Source of the DNA: Pseudomonas sp. GM18
Lineage (GTDB): Bacteria > Pseudomonadota > Gammaproteobacteria > Pseudomonadales > Pseudomonadaceae
Direction: 5' to 3'
DNA: 64,000 nt
NCBI RefSeq assembly: GCF_000282195.1
Contig: NZ_AKJT01000007.1
Location: 1-64,000 of the forward strand
Part shown: piece by piece, positions 1 to 7,994 of the stretch
How the letters are laid out: each line of letters begins with the position of its first letter
How positions within the stretch are numbered: the stretch's first letter is position 1
Position numbers and translations under genes: made by a program
The notes under the pieces: model-generated
The model's database searches: none
What the model was told of the DNA's origin: nothing
Seen by the model: the letters and a program-made list of their open reading frames with translations, nothing else

Positions 1-216
1 CCGCCAGTGGCCACCGGTGTCATGGCTGACACACAAGCCAATGTCAGTGCCGGCATAAATCACCTCCGGCACACCAGGGTGGAAGCTCAAGGATCGGGTG
101 ATCGCATCGAATTCCAGGTCCTGCCCCAGGCCAAGGCGATGCCAGGTACGGCCGTCGTCGGCGCTGCGGATCACAGCCTGACCGACGGTGGCGACCAAAA
201 GGGTTCCGTTACTCAT
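1..216 (-). CDS. BNR/WD40-like repeat protein, partial (N-terminus only)
   Basis: The gene starts at an ATG at 216, preceded by a GAGGAG ribosome site, and runs off the left edge. The visible 72 residues include 'IRSADDGRTWHRL' and 'CVSHDTGGHW', the Ser/Asp-x-Asp-x-Gly-x-x-Trp turns (Asp-boxes) of BNR/sialidase-type beta-propellers. 'VIYAGTDIGL' between them is the usual inter-blade strand. No signal peptide is visible, so it may be cytoplasmic. It is the last gene of the minus-strand unit with the SDR, aldehyde dehydrogenase and TPP enzyme (12 bp after the SDR). Propellers of this kind are often annotated as glycosyl hydrolases, but substrate and activity cannot be inferred. The remainder lies outside the window. 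Confidence 0.7.
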   Translation of the reverse strand, partial: MSNGTLLVATVGQAVIRSADDGRTWHRLGLGQDLEFDAITRSLSFHPGVPEVIYAGTDIGLCVSHDTGGHWR

Positions 217-228
217 TGCTGTTGCTCC

Positions 229-1023
229 TCAAATGAAGATGCCACGGGTCAGGCCGCCATCGATACCGATGGACTCCCCAGTCACTGCCCCAGCCTTGGG
301 AGACGCCAGAAAACCAATCAGCCAGCCCATTTCGATAGGTGCCAAGGTGCGGCGAATCGGTGTCGCGTCGATGTAGCCTTGCTCGACCTGTTCCGCGGTC
401 TTGCCCTGCTTGACCCCTTCACGCTCGTACAGCTCTTGGATATGCGGGGTATCCACCACGCCGGGGTGAATCAGGTTGACGGTGATGCCGGCCGGGCCCA
501 ATTGGTCGGAAAGGGTTTTGGTCATATGGGCAATGGCCAGGTTGCGCATGCCCGACAGCACTTTGCTGCCACGCCCGGTCAAGCCGCCGATATTGATGAT
601 GCGACCGAAGCCACCGGCTTTCATGTGCGGGGTCACGGCCTTGGCGCAACGGAAGTAACCGATCACCTTGGTGTTGAGGTCGGACAGTAGTTCGTCATCG
701 CCGGCGTGCTCGATGTCGTTGCGCACCACCCCGGAAGGCGCCGCTGCACCGTTGACCAGAATGTCGATGCGGCCGAAGTGTTTGTGCGCGGCTTGCACCA
801 TGTCCGATACGGCGGACATCTGGTTGGTGTCACAGAACAGTGGCAGTACTTCGTTACCCGTCTGCGCGGTGATTTCTTCGGCCGCTTGCTGGAGAAACTC
901 CATGCGACGTGCGCAGATCACCACTTTGCAGCCTTCCTGGGACAGAAAACGTGCGACTTCCTTGCCGATGCCCATGCCACCGCCGGTGACGATCGCCACG
1001 CGGCCTTGCAATTCCAGATCCAT
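229..1023 (-). CDS. SDR-family oxidoreductase lacking the catalytic Ser-Tyr-Lys
   Basis: A 264-residue classical-length short-chain dehydrogenase/reductase. The nucleotide-binding half is intact: TGGGMGIG at 13-20, CARR at 37-40 (an NADP-type pattern), NGAA at 91-94 and the helix-4 Asn at about 117. The active site is not. The strand that normally ends in the catalytic Ser reads INIGG (143-147), and the Y-x-x-x-K helix reads S-G-M-R-N (157-161). It therefore looks like a dinucleotide-binding protein with altered or absent redox chemistry. HPG at 186-188 and the C-terminal TGESIGIDGG loop are kept. It sits 26 bp behind the aldehyde dehydrogenase in the same unit. The family call is firm; the function is open. 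Confidence 0.85.
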   Translation of the reverse strand: MDLELQGRVAIVTGGGMGIGKEVARFLSQEGCKVVICARRMEFLQQAAEEITAQTGNEVLPLFCDTNQMSAVSDMVQAAHKHFGRIDILVNGAAAPSGVVRNDIEHAGDDELLSDLNTKVIGYFRCAKAVTPHMKAGGFGRIINIGGLTGRGSKVLSGMRNLAIAHMTKTLSDQLGPAGITVNLIHPGVVDTPHIQELYEREGVKQGKTAEQVEQGYIDATPIRRTLAPIEMGWLIGFLASPKAGAVTGESIGIDGGLTRGIFI

Positions 1024-1049
1024 AGCAGTTCCTCTTGTGATTATTCAGC

Positions 1050-2540
1050 TCAGGCGAGATCGACAAACACGCTCTTGGTCTCGGTGTAGGCGTCGATCAC
1101 ATTTTTTCCCATTTCCCGGCCCCAGCCGGATTGCTTGTAGCCACCGAACGGCGAAGCCGGGTCGACGACGTTCCAACAATTGATCCACACCGACCCGGCC
1201 TTGAGCTGCGCCGCCACCCGGTGGGCTGAACGCAGGTCACGTGTCCAGAGGCCGGCGGCCAGGCCGTAGGGCGAGTCGTTGGCGCGCAGCACCAGTTCAT
1301 CGATGTCGGACCAGCTCATGACCGTCAGGACCGGGCCGAAAATTTCTTCCCGGGCAATACAGGCGCGCTCGGCGCGATCAAGAAACACGCTGGGCTGAAT
1401 AAAGTGCCCGCGCTCCAGGTGGGCAGGCCTGCCGCCACCACAGATCAGTTCCGCGCCCTCCTCCAGGCCCCGCTGCAGGTAGCCGCTGACCGTACTCAAT
1501 TGCCGCGCCGACACCAGTGGCCCCATGCTGCTGGCCGGGTCCAGGCCGGGGCCCAGGACGTGAGCAGTCGCGTGACGCTGGAGCTCTTCGAGGACCTGAT
1601 CGAGCACACTGGCGTGCACATACAGACGCGATCCCGCCGTGCAGACCTGGCCCTGGTTATAGAAAATGCCATCGGCAGCGCCCTTGGCGGCCCGCACGAT
1701 GTCGGCGTCCGGCAAGATGATGTTGGGCGACTTGCCCCCCAACTCCAGCGATACCTTTTTCATATTGCTGGTGGCGCCTTGAGCGATCAGCCGACCCACC
1801 TGGGTGGAACCGGTGAAGGCGATCTTGTCCACGCCTGGATGCTGGGCCAGTGGCGCGCCGGTTGCGGCCCCAAGGCCAGTGACCAGGTTGACGACACCAG
1901 GAGGGAAGCCGGCGGCCTCGATCAGTTGCACCAACCGAATCGCCACCAACGGCGTTTGCTCGGCAGGCTTGAGTACCGCGACACAGCCCGTCGCCAGCAC
2001 AGGGCCCAGCTTCCACACGCACATCGTCAGCGGAAAATTCCACGGCACGATCAACGCACAGACCCCTACCGGCTCGCGCAGGGTGTAGTTGAGCATCGGT
2101 GCGCCACTGGCCGGCGATACAGGCAGCGTGCTGCCTTCGATCTTGGTCGGCCAACCCGCGAAGTAGCGCACGATATTCGCCGCACTCGCCGCCTCACCAC
2201 GAGCGGTAGCGATTGGCTTGCCGTTCTCCAGGGTGATCAGTTGCGCCAGTTCCTCGCGGTGCTGATCAAGCAATTCAGCCAGACGAAACAACAGCAGTCC
2301 GCGCTGGGCCGGCGACTGCCGGGCCCATTCGCCGTTGAACGCTGTGCGAGCGGCATCGACGGCAGCATCCACGTCACGCGCGTCGCCTTCGGCCACCTCG
2401 GTCAATGTGCTTTCAGTGGCGGGGTTCTCCACCGCAAAACGGCGACCGCTGGCCGCGTCCTGCCAAGTGCCGCCCAGGAACAGACGACCGGGCTGGGACA
2501 ACAAGGCCTGGACCGCGGGTAATAATTGGATCTGACTCAT
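1050..2540 (-). CDS. NAD(P)+-dependent aldehyde dehydrogenase
   Basis: A 496-residue ALDH-superfamily enzyme that should oxidise an aldehyde to the carboxylic acid. Key residues are present: oxyanion Asn in VPWNFP (168), cofactor-binding Lys in LKPAEQ (191), general base Glu in LELGGKSP (266) and nucleophile Cys in GQVCTAG (300). I chose the ATG at 2540 because GGAGGGGGCT lies just before it. An in-frame GTG 15 bp upstream overlaps the stop of the TPP enzyme and has no ribosome site of its own. Immediate linkage to a benzoylformate decarboxylase-like enzyme suggests that it oxidises the aldehyde formed by decarboxylation, as MdlC and MdlD do for mandelate; that pairing is an inference. Confidence 0.92.
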   Translation of the reverse strand: MSQIQLLPAVQALLSQPGRLFLGGTWQDAASGRRFAVENPATESTLTEVAEGDARDVDAAVDAARTAFNGEWARQSPAQRGLLLFRLAELLDQHREELAQLITLENGKPIATARGEAASAANIVRYFAGWPTKIEGSTLPVSPASGAPMLNYTLREPVGVCALIVPWNFPLTMCVWKLGPVLATGCVAVLKPAEQTPLVAIRLVQLIEAAGFPPGVVNLVTGLGAATGAPLAQHPGVDKIAFTGSTQVGRLIAQGATSNMKKVSLELGGKSPNIILPDADIVRAAKGAADGIFYNQGQVCTAGSRLYVHASVLDQVLEELQRHATAHVLGPGLDPASSMGPLVSARQLSTVSGYLQRGLEEGAELICGGGRPAHLERGHFIQPSVFLDRAERACIAREEIFGPVLTVMSWSDIDELVLRANDSPYGLAAGLWTRDLRSAHRVAAQLKAGSVWINCWNVVDPASPFGGYKQSGWGREMGKNVIDAYTETKSVFVDLA

Positions 2541-2551
2541 AGCCCCCTCCT

Positions 2552-4093
2552 TCACAGCGCCATTTCAATCAGGCATGGACCGCTTTCGGCTTTGGCATTG
2601 GCCAAGGCTCGTTGCAGTTCGGCATTGGTGTGCACCGTACTGGCGGGTACGCCGTACCCTTTGGCCAGCGCCTTCCAGTCAATACGTGGGCGATCCAGCT
2701 CCGTCAGGCTCAAGGCTTCAGGGCCGAACTCGGTCACGCCAAAGCGGCGCAACTCGTTCTGCAGGATCGCGTAGCGATGGTTGGCTGCAATCAGGATCAC
2801 CACGGGCAATTGCTCGCGGGCAATGCTCCACAGGGTCTGGATGGTGTACTGCGCGCTGCCGTCGGATTGCAGGCAGAAAACGCGGTTGCCGCGCTCCGCC
2901 AGGGCGGCGCCGAACCCCACCGGAATACCCTGGCCGATCGCGCCACCGGTGTTGGTCAGTACACGATGCCGTGCGGCATTGGCGGAGGCCGTGAAAAACG
3001 GATAACCGCAGGTGCCACCCTCCACCGAGACAATGCTGTCGTCCGGCAGTGAAGCCGCCAATACTTGCCCCACGGACTGAGGCGTCAGTTCGGCATGGCC
3101 GGGTGGCAGTGCAACGCCGATTGGCGTTGGCACATAAGCGGGCGCATCGAGGGCATCGGCCAGGGCCGTCAGTGCTCCGGCGACGTCGTCTCCCACCTCC
3201 GCCAGCGACAGCAAACGCTCACGCTCTGCCAGGCGCGACGGGATGCCCTCGTAACCGAAATAGCTGATGGGCTCTGGCACCCCGGCGCAAACGACTGCGT
3301 CATATTGGTCGAGGATTTCAATGGCCACTTCCGGGAAATACGGCAGGCGATCCAGATCCGGCAAACCGCCGCCGCGGTAGCTGAGCCGAGGAAAGGTCTC
3401 GGCAAACAAGCGCACACCTGGCAGTCGGGCCAGGCGCCCCGCCGCTTCCAGACCGGCAACGGACAGTCCTTGATCGCCCACGATAAACACCAGCCGCTGC
3501 CCATCACGCAGTGCCTGCGCCACCGCCTCGATCCGGTCACCGGCGAAACGCCGAACCGGCGCCTGCACCGCTGCGAACTCACCCTTGTGAGCCACGGCAT
3601 TGGCTTGCAGATCCATGGGCAAAATCAGGCTGGCGATCTGCCCTTTGGCCTGCCAGGCAGCCCGCACGGCTTCCTGCAAGTCTTCCCCTGTCCCTGACGC
3701 GGTGCGCGAGGTGCGCACCCAGCCAGAGACGGTCCCGGCCAAGGCCTGGATGTCACTGGCCAGCGGCGGATCGTAATTGACGTGCCATGAGGCGTGGTCG
3801 CCAATCACATTGACGATGGGCGTATTCGCGCGGCGGGCGTTGTGCAAGTTAGCGATGCCGTTGGCGAAACCAGGCCCCAGGTGAGTCAGGGTCATCGCCG
3901 GCTTGCCGGCCACTCGACCGTAGCCGTCCGCCGCGCCGGTGCAGACCCCCTCGAACAAGGACAACACCGGCTTCAGGGCTGGTGCGTCAGCCAAGGCCGC
4001 CACCAACGGAATTTCTGTCGTCCCGGGGTTGGCGAAGCAGTATTCGATACCACTTGCCGCCGCGGCCTTCACTATCAGTTGTGCACCATTCAT
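2552..4093 (-). CDS. Thiamine diphosphate-dependent 2-oxoacid decarboxylase / acetolactate synthase-like enzyme
   Basis: A 513-residue three-domain TPP enzyme. The conserved N-terminal Glu is in SLFEGV (48) and a His follows in LTHLGPG (71), where benzoylformate decarboxylase also has an active-site His. The ThDP-binding motif is QSDGSAQ (409-415, a GDG variant) with its partner Asn at about 438 (ANHRYAI). Such proteins are usually labelled 'acetolactate synthase large subunit', but no regulatory subunit lies nearby and the layout with an aldehyde dehydrogenase fits a non-oxidative 2-oxoacid decarboxylase better. It is the first gene of the minus-strand unit, divergent from an IclR regulator. 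The substrate is unknown. Confidence 0.85.
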   Translation of the reverse strand: MNGAQLIVKAAAASGIEYCFANPGTTEIPLVAALADAPALKPVLSLFEGVCTGAADGYGRVAGKPAMTLTHLGPGFANGIANLHNARRANTPIVNVIGDHASWHVNYDPPLASDIQALAGTVSGWVRTSRTASGTGEDLQEAVRAAWQAKGQIASLILPMDLQANAVAHKGEFAAVQAPVRRFAGDRIEAVAQALRDGQRLVFIVGDQGLSVAGLEAAGRLARLPGVRLFAETFPRLSYRGGGLPDLDRLPYFPEVAIEILDQYDAVVCAGVPEPISYFGYEGIPSRLAERERLLSLAEVGDDVAGALTALADALDAPAYVPTPIGVALPPGHAELTPQSVGQVLAASLPDDSIVSVEGGTCGYPFFTASANAARHRVLTNTGGAIGQGIPVGFGAALAERGNRVFCLQSDGSAQYTIQTLWSIAREQLPVVILIAANHRYAILQNELRRFGVTEFGPEALSLTELDRPRIDWKALAKGYGVPASTVHTNAELQRALANAKAESGPCLIEMAL

Positions 4094-4211
4094 ATCCGGC
4101 CCTCTTGCTCGAACGCTTGTCGTGTTTGAGATTTATCACACACAAGAGATGACAAAACAACCTATTTTTTATCGTTAAAATCATATTATGAGATTTTTGC
4201 AATTTTAACAC

Positions 4212-4234
4212 CTAAAAAAACCGCGACTGCGGTT
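4212..4234 (-). terminator. Terminator-like hairpin upstream of the TPP-enzyme operon
   Basis: On the minus strand a 6-bp stem AACCGC/GCGGTT with a 4-nt loop is followed directly by a run of seven T (4218-4212), the form of an intrinsic terminator. It lies in the divergent region, about 120 bp before the TPP-enzyme start and reading towards it. It could attenuate transcripts starting farther upstream or insulate the operon. No leader peptide was recognised. Confidence 0.45.
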
Positions 4235-4302
4235 ATATTTCTCAAGTACTGCAATGCGGTCTTTCCATGACCGGCTCGCCTACCTATAGTGCGTACCTAT
4301 TT

Positions 4303-4332
4303 GCCCCCTACATGCATTCGCCCCCTACATGC
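4303..4332 (+). repeat. Tandem 13-bp direct repeat before the IclR gene
   Basis: GCCCCCTACATGC occurs at 4303-4315 and again at 4320-4332, a 17-bp period, ending 21 bp before the regulator ATG. A related CCTACCTATAG lies slightly upstream. It may be a regulator-binding site or a small local duplication. An 8-bp inverted pair GTTAAAAT/ATTTTAAC (4174-4181, 4202-4209) lies nearer the TPP operon. Confidence 0.4.
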
Positions 4333-4353
4333 GATCCCCTTCCTAGGAGAAAA

Positions 4354-5109
4354 ATGAGCAGTCTGAGCAAAATGCTGAGCGTCCTGGACCTCTTCGGGCC
4401 CCAAACGCTGAAAATCGCCCCCGACACCATCGCCGAACGCATGGGGTTGTCGCGGGCAACCGTGTACCGCTACGTCAAGGATCTGTGTGACGCCGGTTTA
4501 CTGACCCGAGTGGATGCCGGCCATTACGGCCTGGGGCCGCGCATCATCGAACTGGACTGGATGATGCGTCAGTACGATCCCATTCTTGTGGCGGGTCGTG
4601 AGTTGATGCACGAACTGTCCGAGGAGACCGGCCTCGCCGTGTTCGCCAGCGTTTTTTATGACGGCCACATCATCAACACCTACATCGCCGAACCCACTGA
4701 CACCTACCGCTTCGCTTTTGGACGCGGCCAACCGTTGCCGTTTTTTCGCGGTGCACAGTCCAAGGTGCTGATCGCCTTCCAAAAGGGCCGGCGCCTGCAA
4801 CGCTTGTTTGAAGAGCACCTGGCCAATACGCCCGACAACCCTTACGACTGGGCCAGTTTTTCCAAGGCAACGAAGAAGATCCGCAAGGACGGCTATTGCC
4901 TGACGCAGGACGAACTCAACCTGGGGCTCACCGGTATCGCCGCGCCCATCATCAATCGCGAAATCGATGAGGTGGTCGGCAGCCTGTCGGCCGTCGGCAG
5001 CAGCCAAAGCTTCAAACTGCTGCGTCAGGAAACGGTCATCGACATGGTGATGGAGACGACCCGACGCATTGCCGAAAACATGCAAAATCAGGTCGCCGCA
5101 GCCGAGTAA
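4354..5109 (+). CDS. IclR-family transcriptional regulator
   Basis: A 251-residue regulator with an N-terminal winged helix-turn-helix ('IAERMGLSRATVYRYVKDL', about residues 28-46) and a C-terminal IclR effector domain running to 'GYCLTQDELNLGLTGIAAPI', a typical effector-pocket stretch. The ATG at 4354 follows AGGAGA at 4345-4350. A longer in-frame reading from 4267 has no ribosome site and adds residues outside the family. It is divergent from the TPP/ALDH/SDR operon, which it probably controls, and lies tail to tail with the porin (18-bp gap). It resembles the second IclR regulator at 11879-12619 in length and layout. Confidence 0.9.
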   Translation: MSSLSKMLSVLDLFGPQTLKIAPDTIAERMGLSRATVYRYVKDLCDAGLLTRVDAGHYGLGPRIIELDWMMRQYDPILVAGRELMHELSEETGLAVFASVFYDGHIINTYIAEPTDTYRFAFGRGQPLPFFRGAQSKVLIAFQKGRRLQRLFEEHLANTPDNPYDWASFSKATKKIRKDGYCLTQDELNLGLTGIAAPIINREIDEVVGSLSAVGSSQSFKLLRQETVIDMVMETTRRIAENMQNQVAAAE

Positions 5110-5127
5110 CAGACAGCGACTGTGTCG

Positions 5128-6453
5128 TCAGAACGGAACAGCCAGTGTCAATTGGCTGTACACGTTGGTGCCGTTACCCGCTACCTGATTGCCTCCGGTC
5201 GTTGCATCCTGTTTTGGCTTGTAGAACCCCATCAGCGGGGTAATGATCAGGTGCGGGTTGACGGCCCACTCGGCATACAGATCCAGCTCACGCCCATCCA
5301 GGTTCAGCGCGTTGCTTTTGCGCAGGGTGTCGTAATCAAAATACAGCGCACCCAGGGTCAGGTTTTCCATCGGCGTGGCTTTCAGACCGACATGCTGGAT
5401 AGCCGTATTGCTGTTGAACGGTCCAGCGTAATTGCCAGCGACTTCACCCTGAAACCACGTACCGTATCCCGTACTCAAACCGGTAAACAGTGAGTCCCAG
5501 CGCTGCGAGTAACGGGTGTAGCGGTACGTCAGTTTCGGCGCCCAGGCGACGTCGGCGAACGTGTAGCCGGCCTCGGCATACCAGGCTTTCTGAGGGCCGG
5601 CATCCTTGTCCTGCCAGGCGTATTCAAAGGCCAGGCTGGCATTCTCGATTCCGGCGTCGCCTTCACCGCGAACGCTGTAGACGTTCATGCCCTTGCGCTG
5701 CCGCTGAAAATCGCTTGCCCATTGATCGTTCACGTCAAGGCCATGCACCCAGGTCAATCCCAACGTGCCCGCCTTGGCGGTGTAGTCCAGGGTGCCTGCG
5801 GCCAATTCGGTTTCGGCTTGAGCACGGTTGTCAGACTTGAGCCACGCCAGGCTGCCGTGCACCCCATCCTGCCCGCCCAGACGCACGACGGCGGTTTGAT
5901 CGAAAGCGTGCCGCGCGGCCAGATAATAAGCACCGCCACGGTTCAAATGACCATCGACGGGCCCTTTGCCCATGTTCGGCCCATCATCGTTGATCAGGAA
6001 CCCGCGCCCCAGCTTGACCACCTGGCGCCCGCCGGAGACATCGACCCCATCCTTGCCCAGCACCGGGAACAGATCACCGGAGCGCCAGCCCAGGTAAGCA
6101 TCCTCGATCTTGGTAGTGCGTTCGGTACCGAGGGTGTTGCCGGCAGGGTCACCATCCCCCCAGGTAGCGGAACTGACCAGGCTGAACGCACCGTAAGCGG
6201 TGCCATTACCAGCCAACGCCTGGTCGCCACTTAATCCGTACTTGATAAAGCCTTCCCGCCAGGTAGATCCCCCCGGCGTGCCGTCATAATTCTTGCGACT
6301 GTTGAACTGACCGAACACAGCCAGGATATCGGCGTTGACGTGGCGGCTCTCATCGGCGTACAGCTCGTACGCCTGAGCCTGGCCGATGGCCGAAAGCGCC
6401 AATGCACTGACAAAACTGCTCCTTGAACATTGAGTTCGCGATAGATAGCGCAT
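5128..6453 (-). CDS. Outer-membrane beta-barrel porin (alginate-export/OprD-like)
   Basis: A 441-residue exported barrel. A signal peptide ends at about 'GQAQA|YELYAD'; alternating amphipathic strands follow, and the protein ends in '...LAVPF' with the terminal Phe needed for BAM recognition. Internal landmarks are 'EDAYLGWRSGDLFP', 'GGRQVVKLGRGF' and 'LDLYAEWAVN'. The same landmarks occur in the porin at 18379-19716, so the two are paralogues. A ribosome site AAGGAG precedes the ATG. Its position between catabolic regulators and the aminotransferase suggests diffusion of an amino or carboxylic acid substrate across the outer membrane. The family assignment between OprD-type and alginate-export type is not settled. 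Confidence 0.78.
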   Translation of the reverse strand: MRYLSRTQCSRSSFVSALALSAIGQAQAYELYADESRHVNADILAVFGQFNSRKNYDGTPGGSTWREGFIKYGLSGDQALAGNGTAYGAFSLVSSATWGDGDPAGNTLGTERTTKIEDAYLGWRSGDLFPVLGKDGVDVSGGRQVVKLGRGFLINDDGPNMGKGPVDGHLNRGGAYYLAARHAFDQTAVVRLGGQDGVHGSLAWLKSDNRAQAETELAAGTLDYTAKAGTLGLTWVHGLDVNDQWASDFQRQRKGMNVYSVRGEGDAGIENASLAFEYAWQDKDAGPQKAWYAEAGYTFADVAWAPKLTYRYTRYSQRWDSLFTGLSTGYGTWFQGEVAGNYAGPFNSNTAIQHVGLKATPMENLTLGALYFDYDTLRKSNALNLDGRELDLYAEWAVNPHLIITPLMGFYKPKQDATTGGNQVAGNGTNVYSQLTLAVPF

Positions 6454-6494
6454 GGTTGAAGCTCCTTATGGTGCGCGTTTGATGGGTGGACATA

Positions 6495-6523
6495 AAACCG
6501 ACGCAACCTCGCTGCGTCGGTTT
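6495..6523 (-). terminator. Hairpin terminator after the aminotransferase
   Basis: An 11-bp perfect stem (AAACCGACGCA / TGCGTCGGTTT) with a 7-nt loop lies just beyond the aminotransferase stop. On the minus strand it is followed by a short T run. It separates the aminotransferase transcript from the porin downstream. Confidence 0.7.
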
Positions 6524-6535
6524 CTTGTGCGCCGA

Positions 6536-7885
6536 CTAGCGACAGTTGGCTAGGGCCGTATCCAGGGCGGACGCGATCATACCGGCTTCATCGGACGTGA
6601 GGGTTAAGGGCGGCGAAAGAACGATCTTATTAGCGATCGGACGCACCAGCACCCCGATGCGGCGCGCTTCATCAGCGATGCGTGAGGCACGGCCGGAGGC
6701 CGGATCGAGCGGCTCGCGGGTGGTCTTGTCCGCCACCAGGTCCAGCGCAATCATCAACCCCTTGCCGCGCACTTCACCCACCACGTCATAGCGCTCAGCC
6801 AGTGGTTGCAACTGCTCCAGCAACTGCGCTCCCACCCTCCCCGCATTCCCCGGCAGATCCTCGGCTTCGACGATATCCAGTACGGCCAGGGCCGCCGCAC
6901 AGGCGGTCGGGTGCCCGCTGTAGGTGTAGCCGTGCATGATCACACTGCTGAAACCCGGACCGTTTTCGATCGCATCGACAATGCGCTGGTTGAAGACTGT
7001 AGCCCCCATGGGGATGTAGCCGGCGGTGATGCCTTTGGCCAGGCACAGAATGTCCGGGGCGACGCCCCAGCCTCGACTGCCGAGCATGCAACCTGAACGG
7101 CCAAAGCCAGTGACCACCTCATCGGCGATCAGCAGAATACCGTGGCGATCGCAGACTTCTCGCAGACGTTTCCAATAGTTCGCCGGCGGCACGATCACAC
7201 CACCCGCGCCTTGCACAGGTTCGGCGATCATCGCCGCAATGGTCTGCGCCCCCAGCAACGCGATCTGATCTTCAAGCTGGCGAATACAGTGGTTCGTCAG
7301 CTCCTCGGGGTCACGGCAATCCCAGGGGTTGCGATACAGCCAAGGCGTGTCGAGTAAATGGCAGCCCGCAAGCAGTTGCCCGTGGTTGTAATGGTAAACA
7401 CCATTGCCGCCCACCGAAGTGCCGCCCATGTGCACGCCGTGGTAGCCGTTGCGCAGCGACAGGAAGCGGATGCGTCCGGGTTCGCCACTGGCGATCCAGT
7501 ATTGGCGCGCCATTTTCAACGCGGTCTCCACCGCATCGGAGCCACCGGAACTGAACAGCACCCGCGTCATGTTCTCTTGGGCAAACATGGACGTCAGGCG
7601 CTCGGCCAGGTCGAACACTCGGGGGTGAGCGATGCCGTCGAACGTCTGGTAATACGCCAGCTCATCCAACTGCGCGGCGATGGCTGCTTTAACCGAAGAA
7701 CGGTTGTGTCCAACGTTGACGTTCCATAAGCCGCCTACGCCGTCGAGCATGCGATGCCCCTCGATGTCGGTGATGTAGTTGCCCTCACCGCGGGCGATGA
7801 TCAAGGTCTTGGACCGATGCGCCGGTGCGGAAGAACTCATCGGGTGCCAGAATTTCTTCTGCGCTGTCTTATATTTCTCGTACAT
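6536..7885 (-). CDS. Class III PLP-dependent aminotransferase (omega-aminotransferase type)
   Basis: A 449-residue fold-type I aminotransferase that transfers an amino group, probably from an omega-amino acid, amine or diamine to pyruvate or 2-oxoglutarate. Landmarks: the GGSDAVE phosphate-binding loop (114-120), 'NGYHG' (146-150), Asp255 in ADEVVTGFGR contacting the PLP ring nitrogen, and Schiff-base Lys284 in LAKGITAG. The N-terminal 'FWHPM' and 'GGLWNVNVGH' are typical of the beta-alanine:pyruvate/omega-transaminase branch. The ATG at 7885 follows GAGGAGCTG. The APC permease gene ends about 110 bp upstream on the same strand, so both may be read together. The exact substrate is unknown. 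Confidence 0.9.
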   Translation of the reverse strand: MYEKYKTAQKKFWHPMSSSAPAHRSKTLIIARGEGNYITDIEGHRMLDGVGGLWNVNVGHNRSSVKAAIAAQLDELAYYQTFDGIAHPRVFDLAERLTSMFAQENMTRVLFSSGGSDAVETALKMARQYWIASGEPGRIRFLSLRNGYHGVHMGGTSVGGNGVYHYNHGQLLAGCHLLDTPWLYRNPWDCRDPEELTNHCIRQLEDQIALLGAQTIAAMIAEPVQGAGGVIVPPANYWKRLREVCDRHGILLIADEVVTGFGRSGCMLGSRGWGVAPDILCLAKGITAGYIPMGATVFNQRIVDAIENGPGFSSVIMHGYTYSGHPTACAAALAVLDIVEAEDLPGNAGRVGAQLLEQLQPLAERYDVVGEVRGKGLMIALDLVADKTTREPLDPASGRASRIADEARRIGVLVRPIANKIVLSPPLTLTSDEAGMIASALDTALANCR

Positions 7886-7994
7886 GATTCAGCTCCTCAC
7901 TCAGTGTCACGCTTTCTTTTCGCGCACCGACAAGCCGCCCGATATAGGAACGGATCGGTATTTTCGTATTGGTTGAACTGTGCTGCGCGGGGCT

